Positions 34,050 through 43,064 of a DNA stretch of 64,000 nucleotides are shown piece after piece. Position 1 is the first letter of the stretch; each line of letters begins with the position of its first letter. Below the pieces are notes generated by a model, which was not told the DNA's origin, searched no databases, and worked only from the letters and a program-made list of their open reading frames with translations. The position numbers were made by a program, and so were the translations under genes. This DNA is from Actinomycetota bacterium (lineage in GTDB: Bacteria > Actinomycetota > CADDZG01 > JAHWKV01). Location of the stretch: positions 62,001 to 126,000 of the forward strand of contig JAHWKU010000004.1 in NCBI GenBank assembly GCA_019347715.1, written 5' to 3'.

Positions 34050-35483
34050 GTGAAGTTCGATTTTGATACTTGCTATCGCGCGGTTTCGTCGAGGGATGCC
34101 CGCTTTGACGGGATGTTCTTCACGGCAGTCACCTCGACCGGGATCTACTGCCGTCCAAGCTGTCCGGCGATAACACCCAAACGCTCAAACGTTCGGTTCT
34201 TTCCTACGAGCGCAGCCGCACAGGCAGCCGGCTTCAGGGCATGCAAGAGGTGCCGGCCGGATGCGGCCCCCGGGTCCCCCGAATGGGCCGTGCGGACCGA
34301 CATCGTCGCGAGGGCGATGCGTCTGGTCGCAGATGGTGTAGTCGATAGGGAAGGGGTCCCTGGTTTAGCCGCGAGGCTGCATTACAGCGAGCGACAGCTG
34401 CACCGGCTGCTGACACAGGAGGTCGGTGCTGGGCCACTGGCCCTGGCGCGGGCTCACCGGGCGCAGACAGCGCGCATTCTCATCGAGACGACCTCGATGC
34501 CGTTTTCGGATATCGCCTTCGCATCGGGTTTCTCCAGCATCCGTCAGTTCAATGACACGATCAGAGAAGTCTTCGCCGTCACTCCCACCTGGCTGAGACA
34601 GAGGCGAAATGACCACAGCGCGGTGCTGCCGGGATCGGTTTCTCTACGCCTTCCTTATCGAGGTCACCTGGATTCCTCGAGGTTGTTTGCGTTTTTGTCG
34701 GCAAGAGCCGTCGACGGTGTCGAAGAGTCGGACGGTTATACGTATCGCCGCACCCTGAGGCTGCCTCGCAGCACCGGCATAGCCGAACTGACTCCGGCCG
34801 AAGGACACATCAGTTGCACTTTGCGGCTGGCCGACGTGCGGGACCTCGGGGCCGCCGTTCAACGGTGCCGGCGTCTCTTGGATCTCGATGCCGACCCATT
34901 TGCCATTACCGAGAGCCTCTCCGACGACCCGAAACTTGCTCCACTGGTCAAGCGATCACCCGGCATGAGGATCCCGGGGAGCACGGACGCCGATGAGCTT
35001 GGGGTCCGTGCTGTCATCGGCCAGCAAATATCCGTCAAGGGGGCGCGAACGGTCCTTGGCCGTCTGGTCTCACAATTCGGTAAGCCGCTCACAAGTGCCG
35101 ACGGCGGCTTGTCCCACGTCTTCCCCGACGCCGAGACACTGGCGGAAGCGGATCTCGGTCACATCGGAATCACCTCCAAGCGGCAGAACACGGTGAAGGT
35201 GCTGGCTTCGGCTCTTGCTTCGGGCGATGTCACTCTCGACCCAGGAGCCGATCGAGAAGAGACGAGATCAAAGCTGCTCGAGTTGGACGGCATCGGAGAC
35301 TGGACCGCCTCCTATGTCTTGATGCGGGGCCTCGGTGACCCTGACTCTTTCATGGCGACCGACCTTGGAGTCCGTAAGGCTCTCGACCATCTCCGCGTGA
35401 CGGAGCCGGCGTCCACAGCAGCCATTAGATGGAAGCCATGGAGGTCATACGCACAGCAGCATCTTTGGAACCTGGATGTCTAA
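34050..35483 (+). CDS. alkA: Ada-AlkA fusion: methylphosphotriester sensor and 3-methyladenine DNA glycosylase
   Basis: A 477-residue alkylation-repair protein. Residues 1-75 are the Ada zinc domain with Cys34, Cys38, Cys65 and Cys68 in YCRPSC and CKRC, in the same spacing as Ada Cys38/42/69/72; Cys34 would be the methyl acceptor. Residues about 80-185 form an AraC-type double helix-turn-helix (LAARLHYSERQLHRLL, IAFASGFSSIRQFN). From about 190 the AlkA glycosylase follows, with the helix-hairpin-helix LDGIGDWTASYVLM and catalytic Asp in MATDLGVRKAL. Such fusions are known in actinobacteria and are self-regulated. GTG 34050 gives the normal start. An Ogt gene follows. Confidence 0.93.
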   Translation: MKFDFDTCYRAVSSRDARFDGMFFTAVTSTGIYCRPSCPAITPKRSNVRFFPTSAAAQAAGFRACKRCRPDAAPGSPEWAVRTDIVARAMRLVADGVVDREGVPGLAARLHYSERQLHRLLTQEVGAGPLALARAHRAQTARILIETTSMPFSDIAFASGFSSIRQFNDTIREVFAVTPTWLRQRRNDHSAVLPGSVSLRLPYRGHLDSSRLFAFLSARAVDGVEESDGYTYRRTLRLPRSTGIAELTPAEGHISCTLRLADVRDLGAAVQRCRRLLDLDADPFAITESLSDDPKLAPLVKRSPGMRIPGSTDADELGVRAVIGQQISVKGARTVLGRLVSQFGKPLTSADGGLSHVFPDAETLAEADLGHIGITSKRQNTVKVLASALASGDVTLDPGADREETRSKLLELDGIGDWTASYVLMRGLGDPDSFMATDLGVRKALDHLRVTEPASTAAIRWKPWRSYAQQHLWNLDV

Positions 35484-35499
35484 GGAGGGAGGGACGAAC

Positions 35500-35958
35500 A
35501 TGTATTTCACGACGATCGATAGCCCCATCGACGAGCTTTTGCTCGTCTCCGACGGAGATCATCTGACGCGACTTCGGATGGCCCCATGGTCGATCGATCC
35601 GGATTGGATTCGCAAGCCGAGTCTCTTCAAAGACGTCACCGCACAGCTGAGCGCGTATTTCGCTGGGGACCTGCGTGACTTCGAAGTTCCGACCAAGTCC
35701 GCGGGAACTCCGTTTCAGCTCAGGGTGTGGAAGGAGCTATCTCGTATTCCGTTCGGCGAAACGATCAGCTATGGCGAACAAGCAAGACGCATCGGTATGC
35801 CGAAGGCGGTAAGGGCCGTCGGGCGAGCAAACGGTGTCAACCCGATTGCCGTGATCGTGCCTTGTCATCGGGTGATCGGAGGCAACGGAAAGCTGACCGG
35901 TTATGGAGGTGGTCTCGACCGCAAGGCGAAGCTCCTCGCGCTCGAAGGAGTGACCTAG
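35500..35958 (+). CDS. ogt: O6-methylguanine-DNA methyltransferase
   Basis: Suicide repair protein that removes methyl groups from O6-methylguanine. The 152-residue protein has the DNA-binding part SYGEQARRIGMPKAVRAVGRA and the active site PCHRV with acceptor Cys122. ATG 35500 is preferred since GGGAGGG is six bases upstream; ATG 35476, inside the alkA end, would add eight residues. Together with the Ada-AlkA fusion it forms an adaptive-response operon, likely induced by methylation damage. Confidence 0.93.
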   Translation: MYFTTIDSPIDELLLVSDGDHLTRLRMAPWSIDPDWIRKPSLFKDVTAQLSAYFAGDLRDFEVPTKSAGTPFQLRVWKELSRIPFGETISYGEQARRIGMPKAVRAVGRANGVNPIAVIVPCHRVIGGNGKLTGYGGGLDRKAKLLALEGVT

Positions 35959-36542
35959 AGCCTCTCGCCGGCTTCGATCGGAATCGAGATCCGGTTGGCA
36001 GGCGGTGCCAGCGGACATGCCCACTTGGGGTCGTAGGCACAAGAAGGGTGATAGGCGAAGTTGAAGTCGAGCACCAATCCTCCGTCTTCATCTCCAAGGT
36101 CGGCCCCTTTGGCCGTGTCGAGAAGATACCTGCCGGCCCCATAGGTAACCGCTCCTGCGGTCGCGTCTCGAAAGGGAAGAAAAAGGCCCCCGGCGTACCC
36201 ATCGAGCCAGTACAGCTCCAGTGAGATCTGCGTGTCTAACAGAATGAATTCAGCCGTCCCGAACCTCGTGAAGCCGTGGGTCCCATCTCTGCTTCCGACA
36301 TCGAAGTGTTCCTCAGTCGCTGGAGCGAGCTTCACCGCGACCCTGGCGGATGGGTCGTAGTCGAAATAAGAGAGACCATTGAATCTACTTCGTTTGTCTT
36401 GAGGGATGGGGGACTCGGGATGTTCGCCGAACATCCGGTCGCGCGTGTCGCGCCAGTGGCGCCAGCCTCTTTCCGGCTCCATGGATCGGACCTCGTGATA
36501 AAGGTCGGCGATCCTTCTTCTCCAGTCGAGCAGCTCTAGCAT
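35955..36542 (-). CDS. DUF1684-family protein
   Basis: A 195-residue protein of the DUF1684 family, function unknown. Diagnostic features: WRHWRDTRDRMFGEHPESPI near the start, then YGAGRYLLDTAKGADLG, LDFNFAYHPSCAYDPKWACPLAPPANRI with conserved cysteines, and the final IPIEAGER. No signal peptide. It converges on ogt with a four-base overlap of stops and lies downstream of the drug efflux gene on the same strand, 20 bp away. Confidence 0.88.
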   Translation of the reverse strand: MLELLDWRRRIADLYHEVRSMEPERGWRHWRDTRDRMFGEHPESPIPQDKRSRFNGLSYFDYDPSARVAVKLAPATEEHFDVGSRDGTHGFTRFGTAEFILLDTQISLELYWLDGYAGGLFLPFRDATAGAVTYGAGRYLLDTAKGADLGDEDGGLVLDFNFAYHPSCAYDPKWACPLAPPANRISIPIEAGERL

Positions 36543-36562
36543 GAAGGCCCCTTGCGAAGCGC

Positions 36563-38155
36563 CTAGGCCTGGGCTTCGTCTGAGACGGGCGCGCTCACCT
36601 GGGGAATGATGTCTGCCGGCTCCACTTCTCGGCGGGGATTTTGAATCCCAACGGCATTGACCGCGGCCCCCGCGAGGAGCAGACCAGCAGCGATGGACAT
36701 CGCGAGGTGAAACGAATCCGTCGATGCTTGTGTCGCCGCTTGTTTTATTTCAGGTCCCACTGATTCAGCCGGGGCATTGAGCGGCGGAACGTCCCTTCGG
36801 ATGGCGTTCAGTCCAACGTCGAGCCCGGAGCCAGATAGCGCTGAGTAGAAGTTTGCCGTGATCATGATAAAGATCACGGCCCCAACCAGCTGAGGACCGA
36901 CTCTAGATATCGCGTTGTTGATGGCTGAGCCCACGCCGGCGTACTGAGCGGACACGGATGTCATGAGCGCCGTCGTGAGGGGGGCAACCATCACCATCAA
37001 TCCAATCCCGAAGATCACCCATGCCGGGAAAACGTCAATGAGGTAATCGGTTGGAGGAAGAGTCCAGCTGTTCTCGCCGAGCAGCCATGGCTCGCTCGTG
37101 GAAGGTATACGGGCCAGCCAAAAGATCCCAAGCGCCATAATGGCCGGCCCTACCGACATAAAGATCCGCGGTCCATATCTCGCGGCCATTTTCCCGAACT
37201 TAGATGAGAACAAGACCAATGGGATGGCACCTGGGATCGAACTGGTTCCGGAGGCTGTCGGCGTATACCCGATAGTTCCCTGCAGGAAGATGGCGGCGAA
37301 ATATCCCGTGACGTAAAGGGCCCCGTAGATCAAAAATGTGGAGATGTTCGTTATGGTGAAGTTTCTGGATCGAAACAGCTGCAGGGGTACTAGCGGGTGC
37401 GTTGTCTTGGACATCAAGATCGGAAAGGCAATCGTTGCCACGGCTCCAAGGCCGAGCGCGATGAACGCAGTAGTGTCCTGCCATTGCTTTTCCTGGCCCC
37501 TTATCCCTCCAAATGCCAGGCCTCCAATTGCGACGGCTATCACCGCGGCCCCAAGCCAGTCGAAGGCCCCGGTGGCGTCGGCGTCTTTTGACTCCTCGAC
37601 ATGTTTCACCGTGGCGTAATAGGCAACCAACAAAAGAGGGACGTTAATGAGAAAGGCCGCCCGCCATGAGATCGAATCGACTAGGAACCCCCCTACCGCC
37701 GGTCCAAGAATGGCGGTGACCCCAGAGGCGCCGGCCCAAATTCCAAATGCACGTCCTTGCTCTTCACCATCGAAGGTGGATTTGATGATCGCAAGAGAAC
37801 CTGGAACCAATAATGCTCCGGCCGCCCCCTGCAGTAGTCGGCCGCCGACGAGAAACTCCATGTTTGGTGCGATGCCACAAAGAACCGAAGTGGCTGCGAA
37901 GCCGGCCAGACCTAAAGCGAACATCCTGCGCCGGCCGTAGTAGTCGCTCAATGCGCCTGCGAGGATCAGGAGCGCACTGAGGGTCAGCAAGTAACCGTTA
38001 TAAACGTACGACTGCCCCTCTAGAACTCCGAAGAGACTGCTGGGGAGCTCCTCGCCGATTCGCGGAAGCGCGACGTTTACGACGGTTGAGTCCAAAAACA
38101 CGATGCCCGAGCCGAGCACCACCGCGAGCATGGTCCAGCGCTTCTGTCGGCTCAA
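36563..38155 (-). CDS. MFS drug efflux protein, DHA2 (EmrB/QacA) family
   Basis: Fourteen-helix proton-driven efflux pump, 530 residues. The start LGSGIVFLDSTVVNVALPRIGEEL (given here in part: FLDSTVVNVALP) is the DHA2 hallmark, followed by motif A LSDYYGRRRMFALG and motif C region GPAVGGFLVDSISWR. TTG 38155 is used here; ATG 38131 is an alternative. The substrate is a drug or other hydrophobic compound. Probably co-transcribed with the DUF1684 gene. Confidence 0.9.
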   Translation of the reverse strand: MSRQKRWTMLAVVLGSGIVFLDSTVVNVALPRIGEELPSSLFGVLEGQSYVYNGYLLTLSALLILAGALSDYYGRRRMFALGLAGFAATSVLCGIAPNMEFLVGGRLLQGAAGALLVPGSLAIIKSTFDGEEQGRAFGIWAGASGVTAILGPAVGGFLVDSISWRAAFLINVPLLLVAYYATVKHVEESKDADATGAFDWLGAAVIAVAIGGLAFGGIRGQEKQWQDTTAFIALGLGAVATIAFPILMSKTTHPLVPLQLFRSRNFTITNISTFLIYGALYVTGYFAAIFLQGTIGYTPTASGTSSIPGAIPLVLFSSKFGKMAARYGPRIFMSVGPAIMALGIFWLARIPSTSEPWLLGENSWTLPPTDYLIDVFPAWVIFGIGLMVMVAPLTTALMTSVSAQYAGVGSAINNAISRVGPQLVGAVIFIMITANFYSALSGSGLDVGLNAIRRDVPPLNAPAESVGPEIKQAATQASTDSFHLAMSIAAGLLLAGAAVNAVGIQNPRREVEPADIIPQVSAPVSDEAQA

Positions 38156-38251
38156 GACACCCCCGTGGTCGTCGTTTCCCTAGCGACCGCTAAGAGATAA
38201 GGATAACGGGGAGAACAGATGGGCTATTCCCTTTAGAGAAAGGATCTCCCG

Positions 38252-39592
38252 ATGAGCTATGACCTGATAGTCATTGGAGGAGGAGCGTCCGGAGAGGCCG
38301 CCTCATCCCTCGGTGCCGAACTCGGGGGCAAGGTGGTCTTGGTCGAACAAGACCTAGTCGGCGGCGAATGCGGCTTCTGGGCATGCATCCCATCCAAGAG
38401 CCTTTTGGACTCTGCCGGCAGGCGCGCGATTGGAGCCGAATATTCATGGGAACGGGCTTCGGCCAGACGCGATTGGAACATCTCGAGAGAAGACATCGAT
38501 TACCCAAGCGATGCTTCGCACGTAAAGCCGCTTGCCGATGCCGGAGTGGAAATTGTTCGCGGCGTGGCGCGAGTGATTGGTAAGGGAAAGGTGGAAGTGC
38601 GTTTCAACGGGGGAGAGCCTAAGGTTCTGGAGGGGAGAAACCTCATTATCTGCACGGGGTCGAAGCCGTCCATTCCACCGATGGAAGGACTCGAGGAGGC
38701 CGGTTACTGGACGAGCAGACAGGCAACCAGTACTCGCGATCTCCCATCGAGCCTCGTCATCCTTGGGGGTGGCCCCATCGGCGTTGAGATGGCTCAGGTC
38801 TTTGTGAGGTTCGGGACGAGGGTCGTCGTGGTCGAACACAACGACCGGCTTCTTTCTCGTGACCACCCAAGGAGTTCGGAGGTTCTTGAGAGCCGCTTGA
38901 CCGAGGAAGGAGTCGAGATGCGGCTCGGCGTGAGGGCCGAAAAGGTCGAGCGGAAAGGGACCGTACGCACGGTGACGTTATCGGATGGCTCGACCGTTGA
39001 GGGGGCCGAGCTGATCGTCGCTGTGGGAAGGCGACCGCGCGACCTAACCGAGATTGGCCTCGAGGAAGCCGGAGTGAAACTCGACGACCGGGGTGTGCCA
39101 GCCCCCGACGACCGCATGAAGATCGGCGATGGAGTCTTCGTCGCCGGCGATGCTGCAGGAGGACTCCAGTTCACGCACATCGCCGACTATGAAGGAAGAG
39201 TCGCAGCAAGAAACGCGATGGGAATCGAGTATCGGGCAGATCTCTCGGCGGTCCCGCGGACAACCTTCACCGATCCCGAGACCGCTGCGGTCGGTATGAC
39301 GGTCGATGAAGCCAAGCAGAAGGGCATCGATGCATTCGAAGTCACCCAGGACTTTGCCAGTACGGCCCGCGGCTACACGATCGAGGGCTCCGTCGGACAT
39401 GTCACTGCTGTGATCGACCGCGAGCGAAAGGTTCTCGTAGGCGCGTTCGCCGCGGGCCCGGGGGCCTCCGAGATCATTCACGAAGGCGTGCTGGCATTGA
39501 AGCTGAAGATTCCAGTCGAGGCGCTGGCCGACACCATCCACGCGTTTCCGACGGCGGCCCGAGTCTTCGCCAACCTCCTCTCAAATGCCTGA
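38252..39592 (+). CDS. FAD-dependent pyridine nucleotide-disulfide oxidoreductase
   Basis: Class I flavoprotein disulfide reductase, 446 residues, similar to dihydrolipoamide dehydrogenase and mercuric reductase. FAD site IGGGASGEAA; redox pair Cys40 and Cys45 in GGECGFWACIPSK, where the usual core is GGTCLNVGCIPSK; NAD(P) site ILGGGPIGVEMAQ; second FAD motif VFVAGDAAG. The dimer-domain end reads IHAFPTAA where the classic enzymes have HPTxxE, so the catalytic His environment is altered and the acceptor may differ. AAAGGA precedes ATG 38252. It overlaps fpg by eight bases. Confidence 0.87.
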   Translation: MSYDLIVIGGGASGEAASSLGAELGGKVVLVEQDLVGGECGFWACIPSKSLLDSAGRRAIGAEYSWERASARRDWNISREDIDYPSDASHVKPLADAGVEIVRGVARVIGKGKVEVRFNGGEPKVLEGRNLIICTGSKPSIPPMEGLEEAGYWTSRQATSTRDLPSSLVILGGGPIGVEMAQVFVRFGTRVVVVEHNDRLLSRDHPRSSEVLESRLTEEGVEMRLGVRAEKVERKGTVRTVTLSDGSTVEGAELIVAVGRRPRDLTEIGLEEAGVKLDDRGVPAPDDRMKIGDGVFVAGDAAGGLQFTHIADYEGRVAARNAMGIEYRADLSAVPRTTFTDPETAAVGMTVDEAKQKGIDAFEVTQDFASTARGYTIEGSVGHVTAVIDRERKVLVGAFAAGPGASEIIHEGVLALKLKIPVEALADTIHAFPTAARVFANLLSNA

Positions 39593-40430
39593 GCTGCCCG
39601 AGGTCGAGATGATGGCGCGCTTGTTGTCCGGCGCGCTCTCCGGCGCCGTCATCGAAAAGGTCAAAAGTCCTGGCCTTGGAACCCTGAAATCGTTCGACCC
39701 TCCAGTTGAAAGCTTGATCGGCGCCGAGATCGACGGAGTCAGAAGAAGGGGCAAGCACCTTCTCGTCGACGCATCTTCGTCGGTCACAATGCTCATACAT
39801 CTCATGTCCGCGGGACGCCTCCAGGTCTTTGACAAGGCGGCTTCCTCTAAAGATCGCAGATCGCGCTTCTTGATCGATCTTGCCGATGGGCGCCAGCTGA
39901 GGCTGCGAGAATTTGGCACTCATCAATCGGCATGGGTGAAGCTGGTCGAAACAAAGAAAGTTGACTTCGAAGAGAGTCTTGCCACCCTCGGTCCTGAGGC
40001 GTGGCCTGGGCCGATCGATCTAAAAGGAAGGCTGAATCATCCGAGGCCTCTTCATACGCTTCTTCGGGATCAAAGGGTGATAGCTGGGATAGGCAGGTCG
40101 TGGATAGACGAGATTCTTCACTCCGCCCGGCTCTCTCCGTTCAAGAGAGGAAGCGATCTCACCGCGCAGGAGATTGCGGTGTTGGAGGAAGCCATTCCCA
40201 AATCTCTTGATCGTGCTATCAGCCATTACGAAAAGGTGCTGGCGATTCCGCTGTCCGACAAATTGCCGATGCCGCTCGAAGTGCATAACAAGAGGGGAGA
40301 GCCCTGCCCGCGCTGTCAGACCAAATTAGAGGCGGTGCGCTTCGAGGATCATGACCTGGTCTACTGCCCGCAGTGCCAGACCGGCGGGAAGACGCTGAAG
40401 GACAGAAGGATGTCGCGTCTTCTCAAGTAA
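39585..40430 (+). CDS. mutM: formamidopyrimidine-DNA glycosylase (Fpg/MutM type)
   Basis: Base-excision repair enzyme for oxidised purines, 281 residues. The catalytic Pro2-Glu3 terminus MPELPEVE is intact, with the lysine in VRRRGKHLLVD, the helix-two-turn-helix segment GIGRSWIDEILHSARLSP, and a C-terminal zinc finger CPRC...CPQC followed by QTGGK. The start overlaps the oxidoreductase gene, so both are one unit. The finger tail is shorter and more basic than in E. coli Fpg. Endonuclease VIII-like specificity is not excluded. Confidence 0.92.
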   Translation: MPELPEVEMMARLLSGALSGAVIEKVKSPGLGTLKSFDPPVESLIGAEIDGVRRRGKHLLVDASSSVTMLIHLMSAGRLQVFDKAASSKDRRSRFLIDLADGRQLRLREFGTHQSAWVKLVETKKVDFEESLATLGPEAWPGPIDLKGRLNHPRPLHTLLRDQRVIAGIGRSWIDEILHSARLSPFKRGSDLTAQEIAVLEEAIPKSLDRAISHYEKVLAIPLSDKLPMPLEVHNKRGEPCPRCQTKLEAVRFEDHDLVYCPQCQTGGKTLKDRRMSRLLK

Positions 40431-42645
40431 GGCCGGTCGTGTCCAGCTCTTGGGGAAGAGGCTCGGAATGAACGATCGCCAGCCGCCGGGTCGTACGAGT
40501 GAATGCAACGTAAAGGGCGCGCAATCCATGGGGATGCTCTGCCGCGATCCGGGAAGGTTCGACGACGACGACCCCATCGAACTCGAGGCCTTTCGCCTCG
40601 TCGAGGGTTAGAACGGCGATGTCTTCTTCGAGCAGGTCGGGAGAAGCCACCAGTCCTAAGGTGCGTCGCATCTCGTCGACGGCCCCGGAAGGGGCGATGA
40701 TCGCGACTCTTCCTTCAACAAGAATTTCCTTTTCTGCCTCAGCTGTCTTGGCCGCCGTCTCATTGAGTGAAGCGGAGTCGGTTTCGATGATCGTCGGTGG
40801 GACCTCTGTGCTTCTAACCGACTGAGGAGGCTTGAGCCCCGGCGTGGCGGCCAGCAGTAGAGGGACTGCGAACTCCATGATTTCCTGCGGCGTCCGGTAG
40901 TTGATCGTGAGCTCTTTGACCGATGCGCCGTCGCGTGGTTCCAGGAAAGAGATGATCTGTTGCCAGTCGGTTGCCGCCCATACTTCGCTTGCCTGCCCGA
41001 GGTCCCCGACGATCGTCATCGACCTGGAAGGGCAGCGTCTCGCGATCATCCGCCACTGCATCGGGCTCAGGTCCTGTGCCTCGTCCACCAGGACATGGCC
41101 GTACTCCCTGAACAGTGGTTCTTCCTCACGCTCCTGTTCTTCATCGCGATACATCTGGCGGATTCGGTCGGTTATCTGCGAACGCATCAGTGGGTCGGCC
41201 GGAATGTCTTGAAGCACCTGATCGATGAACCACGCTTCGGTAGGATCTTCGATCTCATCGGCTGCTTCTCTCTGTCGCGGCGGGGGGCCCAGAAGAGAAA
41301 GAGCTTCATCCAGAAGAGCGACGTCCGCCGTCGACCAGGATCCGTCGGCCGGCCGCACCAGTCTCGAGACCTCTTCTTTGGAAAGGATCCCTTTCGACGC
41401 TTGGGAAAGAAGCTGTTTGGAGGAAAGCAGTTTCTCTACCAACTCTTCCGCCGTTAGAAGGGGCCACATCTCATCTACTGCCTTGCGGAGGCCTTCGTCG
41501 GAGATGACGTGTTCTTCTAAGTCTTTGCGCTCCTGGTTCGGATCGGCGAGAGACCGGCGGGCCGAGGTCTGCTCGTTCTCCCTTTTGTATTCGTTGAAGA
41601 GATGGCGAAGGACCAGCTGTTCCAACCGCGCCCGCTTTTGATTGTGGGTCCCCGTTTGCCTGCTCGTGCGCTGGACCATCCTTCGAGACGCTCCGACCGA
41701 GAGCTTCAGGCCGTTGTTCTCGTACCAGATGATCACGTCTTTGCGCAGAGGTCTTTCCATCTCTGCGACAGCCCCTGCCAGGACTTTGGACATGCGAATG
41801 TCGCCTTTGATAAGCGACGCTTCCGGAGGTTCTTCTCTGGAAGGTCGGACCCTGGCAAAGATTGTCCCCGGAGTGGTCAGGCGTACCGACTCTTCTCCAA
41901 GAGATGGCAGCACCTGCTCGATATACCGGATGAAGATGGGGTTAGGTCCGATCAAAAGGACGCCGTGCTTTTCTAGCCGCTTGCGATGGGTGTAGAGCAG
42001 GTACGCCGCGCGGTGTAGGGCTACCGCGGTCTTGCCTGTCCCCGGCCCGCCCTGGACCACCACCATCCCTTTGAGGGGCGCTCGGATGATCTCGTCCTGC
42101 TCGGCCTGGATCGTCTCGACGATGTCGCGCATTCGTCCGGTGCGGGCCCGCTCCAGTGAAGCCATCAGCGCGGCCTCGCCGACCAACACCAGGTCCGAAC
42201 CCTCTGGAGGTTCGTCGAGCAGCTCGTCTTCTATGCCGGCCACCCGGGGCCCCCGACACATCAAATGCCTCCTGCGCACGAGCCCCATCGGCGATCCCCC
42301 CGTGGCGCGATAGAAGGGTTCTGCTACCGGCGCTCTCCAGTCGACCACCAGCGGCTCCTGATCTTCGTCGCTAACCGCCACCCTTCCGATGTAGTACTTC
42401 TCTGCTTCCTTGTTGTCGATTCGACCGAAGACCAAAGCCTCTGAGCCGATCGAAAGCTGCGCGAGACGGCGGGCACTGGTCGATACCAAAACATCGCGCT
42501 CGAGGCGCGCCTGATGAGTACCACCCTTCCCGCGCTGGATGACGTCACTCGCGATTAGCTTTGCCTGCTCGCGCATCGCGTCGAGCCGTCGGTATGCGCG
42601 GTCAACGTGGGCCTGTTCGGCCTGGATCTCGGGGTGAGTGGTCAT
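40423..42645 (-). CDS. helD: HelD/HelR-type RNA polymerase-associated SF1 helicase
   Basis: UvrD-like ATPase of 740 residues, of the actinobacterial class that strips and recycles RNA polymerase and can protect it from rifamycins. Features: an N-terminal coiled coil (EQAHVDRAYRRLDAMREQAK), the family block DWRAPVAEPFYRATGGSPMG, Walker A GGPGTGKTAVALHRAAYLLY (about residue 200), Walker B LVDEAQDLSPMQWRM, and late motifs GDLGQA, INYRTPQEI and LYVAFTRTTRRL. ATG 42645 has GGAAAG six bases upstream and overlaps the CoA-binding gene stop (ATGA). It ends a four-gene operon. Confidence 0.9.
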   Translation of the reverse strand: MTTHPEIQAEQAHVDRAYRRLDAMREQAKLIASDVIQRGKGGTHQARLERDVLVSTSARRLAQLSIGSEALVFGRIDNKEAEKYYIGRVAVSDEDQEPLVVDWRAPVAEPFYRATGGSPMGLVRRRHLMCRGPRVAGIEDELLDEPPEGSDLVLVGEAALMASLERARTGRMRDIVETIQAEQDEIIRAPLKGMVVVQGGPGTGKTAVALHRAAYLLYTHRKRLEKHGVLLIGPNPIFIRYIEQVLPSLGEESVRLTTPGTIFARVRPSREEPPEASLIKGDIRMSKVLAGAVAEMERPLRKDVIIWYENNGLKLSVGASRRMVQRTSRQTGTHNQKRARLEQLVLRHLFNEYKRENEQTSARRSLADPNQERKDLEEHVISDEGLRKAVDEMWPLLTAEELVEKLLSSKQLLSQASKGILSKEEVSRLVRPADGSWSTADVALLDEALSLLGPPPRQREAADEIEDPTEAWFIDQVLQDIPADPLMRSQITDRIRQMYRDEEQEREEEPLFREYGHVLVDEAQDLSPMQWRMIARRCPSRSMTIVGDLGQASEVWAATDWQQIISFLEPRDGASVKELTINYRTPQEIMEFAVPLLLAATPGLKPPQSVRSTEVPPTIIETDSASLNETAAKTAEAEKEILVEGRVAIIAPSGAVDEMRRTLGLVASPDLLEEDIAVLTLDEAKGLEFDGVVVVEPSRIAAEHPHGLRALYVAFTRTTRRLAIVHSEPLPQELDTTGLT

Positions 42646-43064
42646 GCCCCGCTTTCCAACCCAAGCTGGCGATGCGTCCCCCGCATGCATTTGTCCATTA
42701 CGACCGCCATTCCGGCCTCCTCGCCGATCTTGGCAGCCTCCTCGGAGACGATGCCTTCCTGAAGCCACAGCACCTTTGCTCCGATGGCGGCCGCCTGTCT
42801 GGCGATCTCGGGGGTTTCTTCTGCGGGCCGGAACACATCAACGACGTCGACCGGTGTGTCGATTTTGTCCAGGGATTTGTAAACGCTCTCGCCCAGGATC
42901 TCTCCACCCTTTGGATTGACCGGGATTATGCGGAATCCCTGACCCTGGAGGTACGCAGGGACGCTGTTGGATGGTTTGCTCTCATCCGCCGAGATGCCGA
43001 CCACAGCGATGGTCTTTGATTCGCTATAGATCTTCTTGAGTTCGTCTTCGGTCAACCATTTCAT
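42642..43064 (-). CDS. CoA-binding protein (YccU type)
   Basis: A 140-residue single CoA-binding Rossmann domain, as in succinyl-CoA synthetase alpha but without a catalytic part. Motifs: IAVVGISADESKPSNSVPAYLQ (nucleotide loop), FRIIPVNPKGGEILGE, VDVVDVFRPAEETPEIA and VLWLQEGIVSEEAA. The function of stand-alone YccU proteins is unsettled; binding of acyl-CoA or regulation of acylation has been suggested. It overlaps both neighbours by four bases. Confidence 0.9.
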   Translation of the reverse strand: MKWLTEDELKKIYSESKTIAVVGISADESKPSNSVPAYLQGQGFRIIPVNPKGGEILGESVYKSLDKIDTPVDVVDVFRPAEETPEIARQAAAIGAKVLWLQEGIVSEEAAKIGEEAGMAVVMDKCMRGTHRQLGLESGA

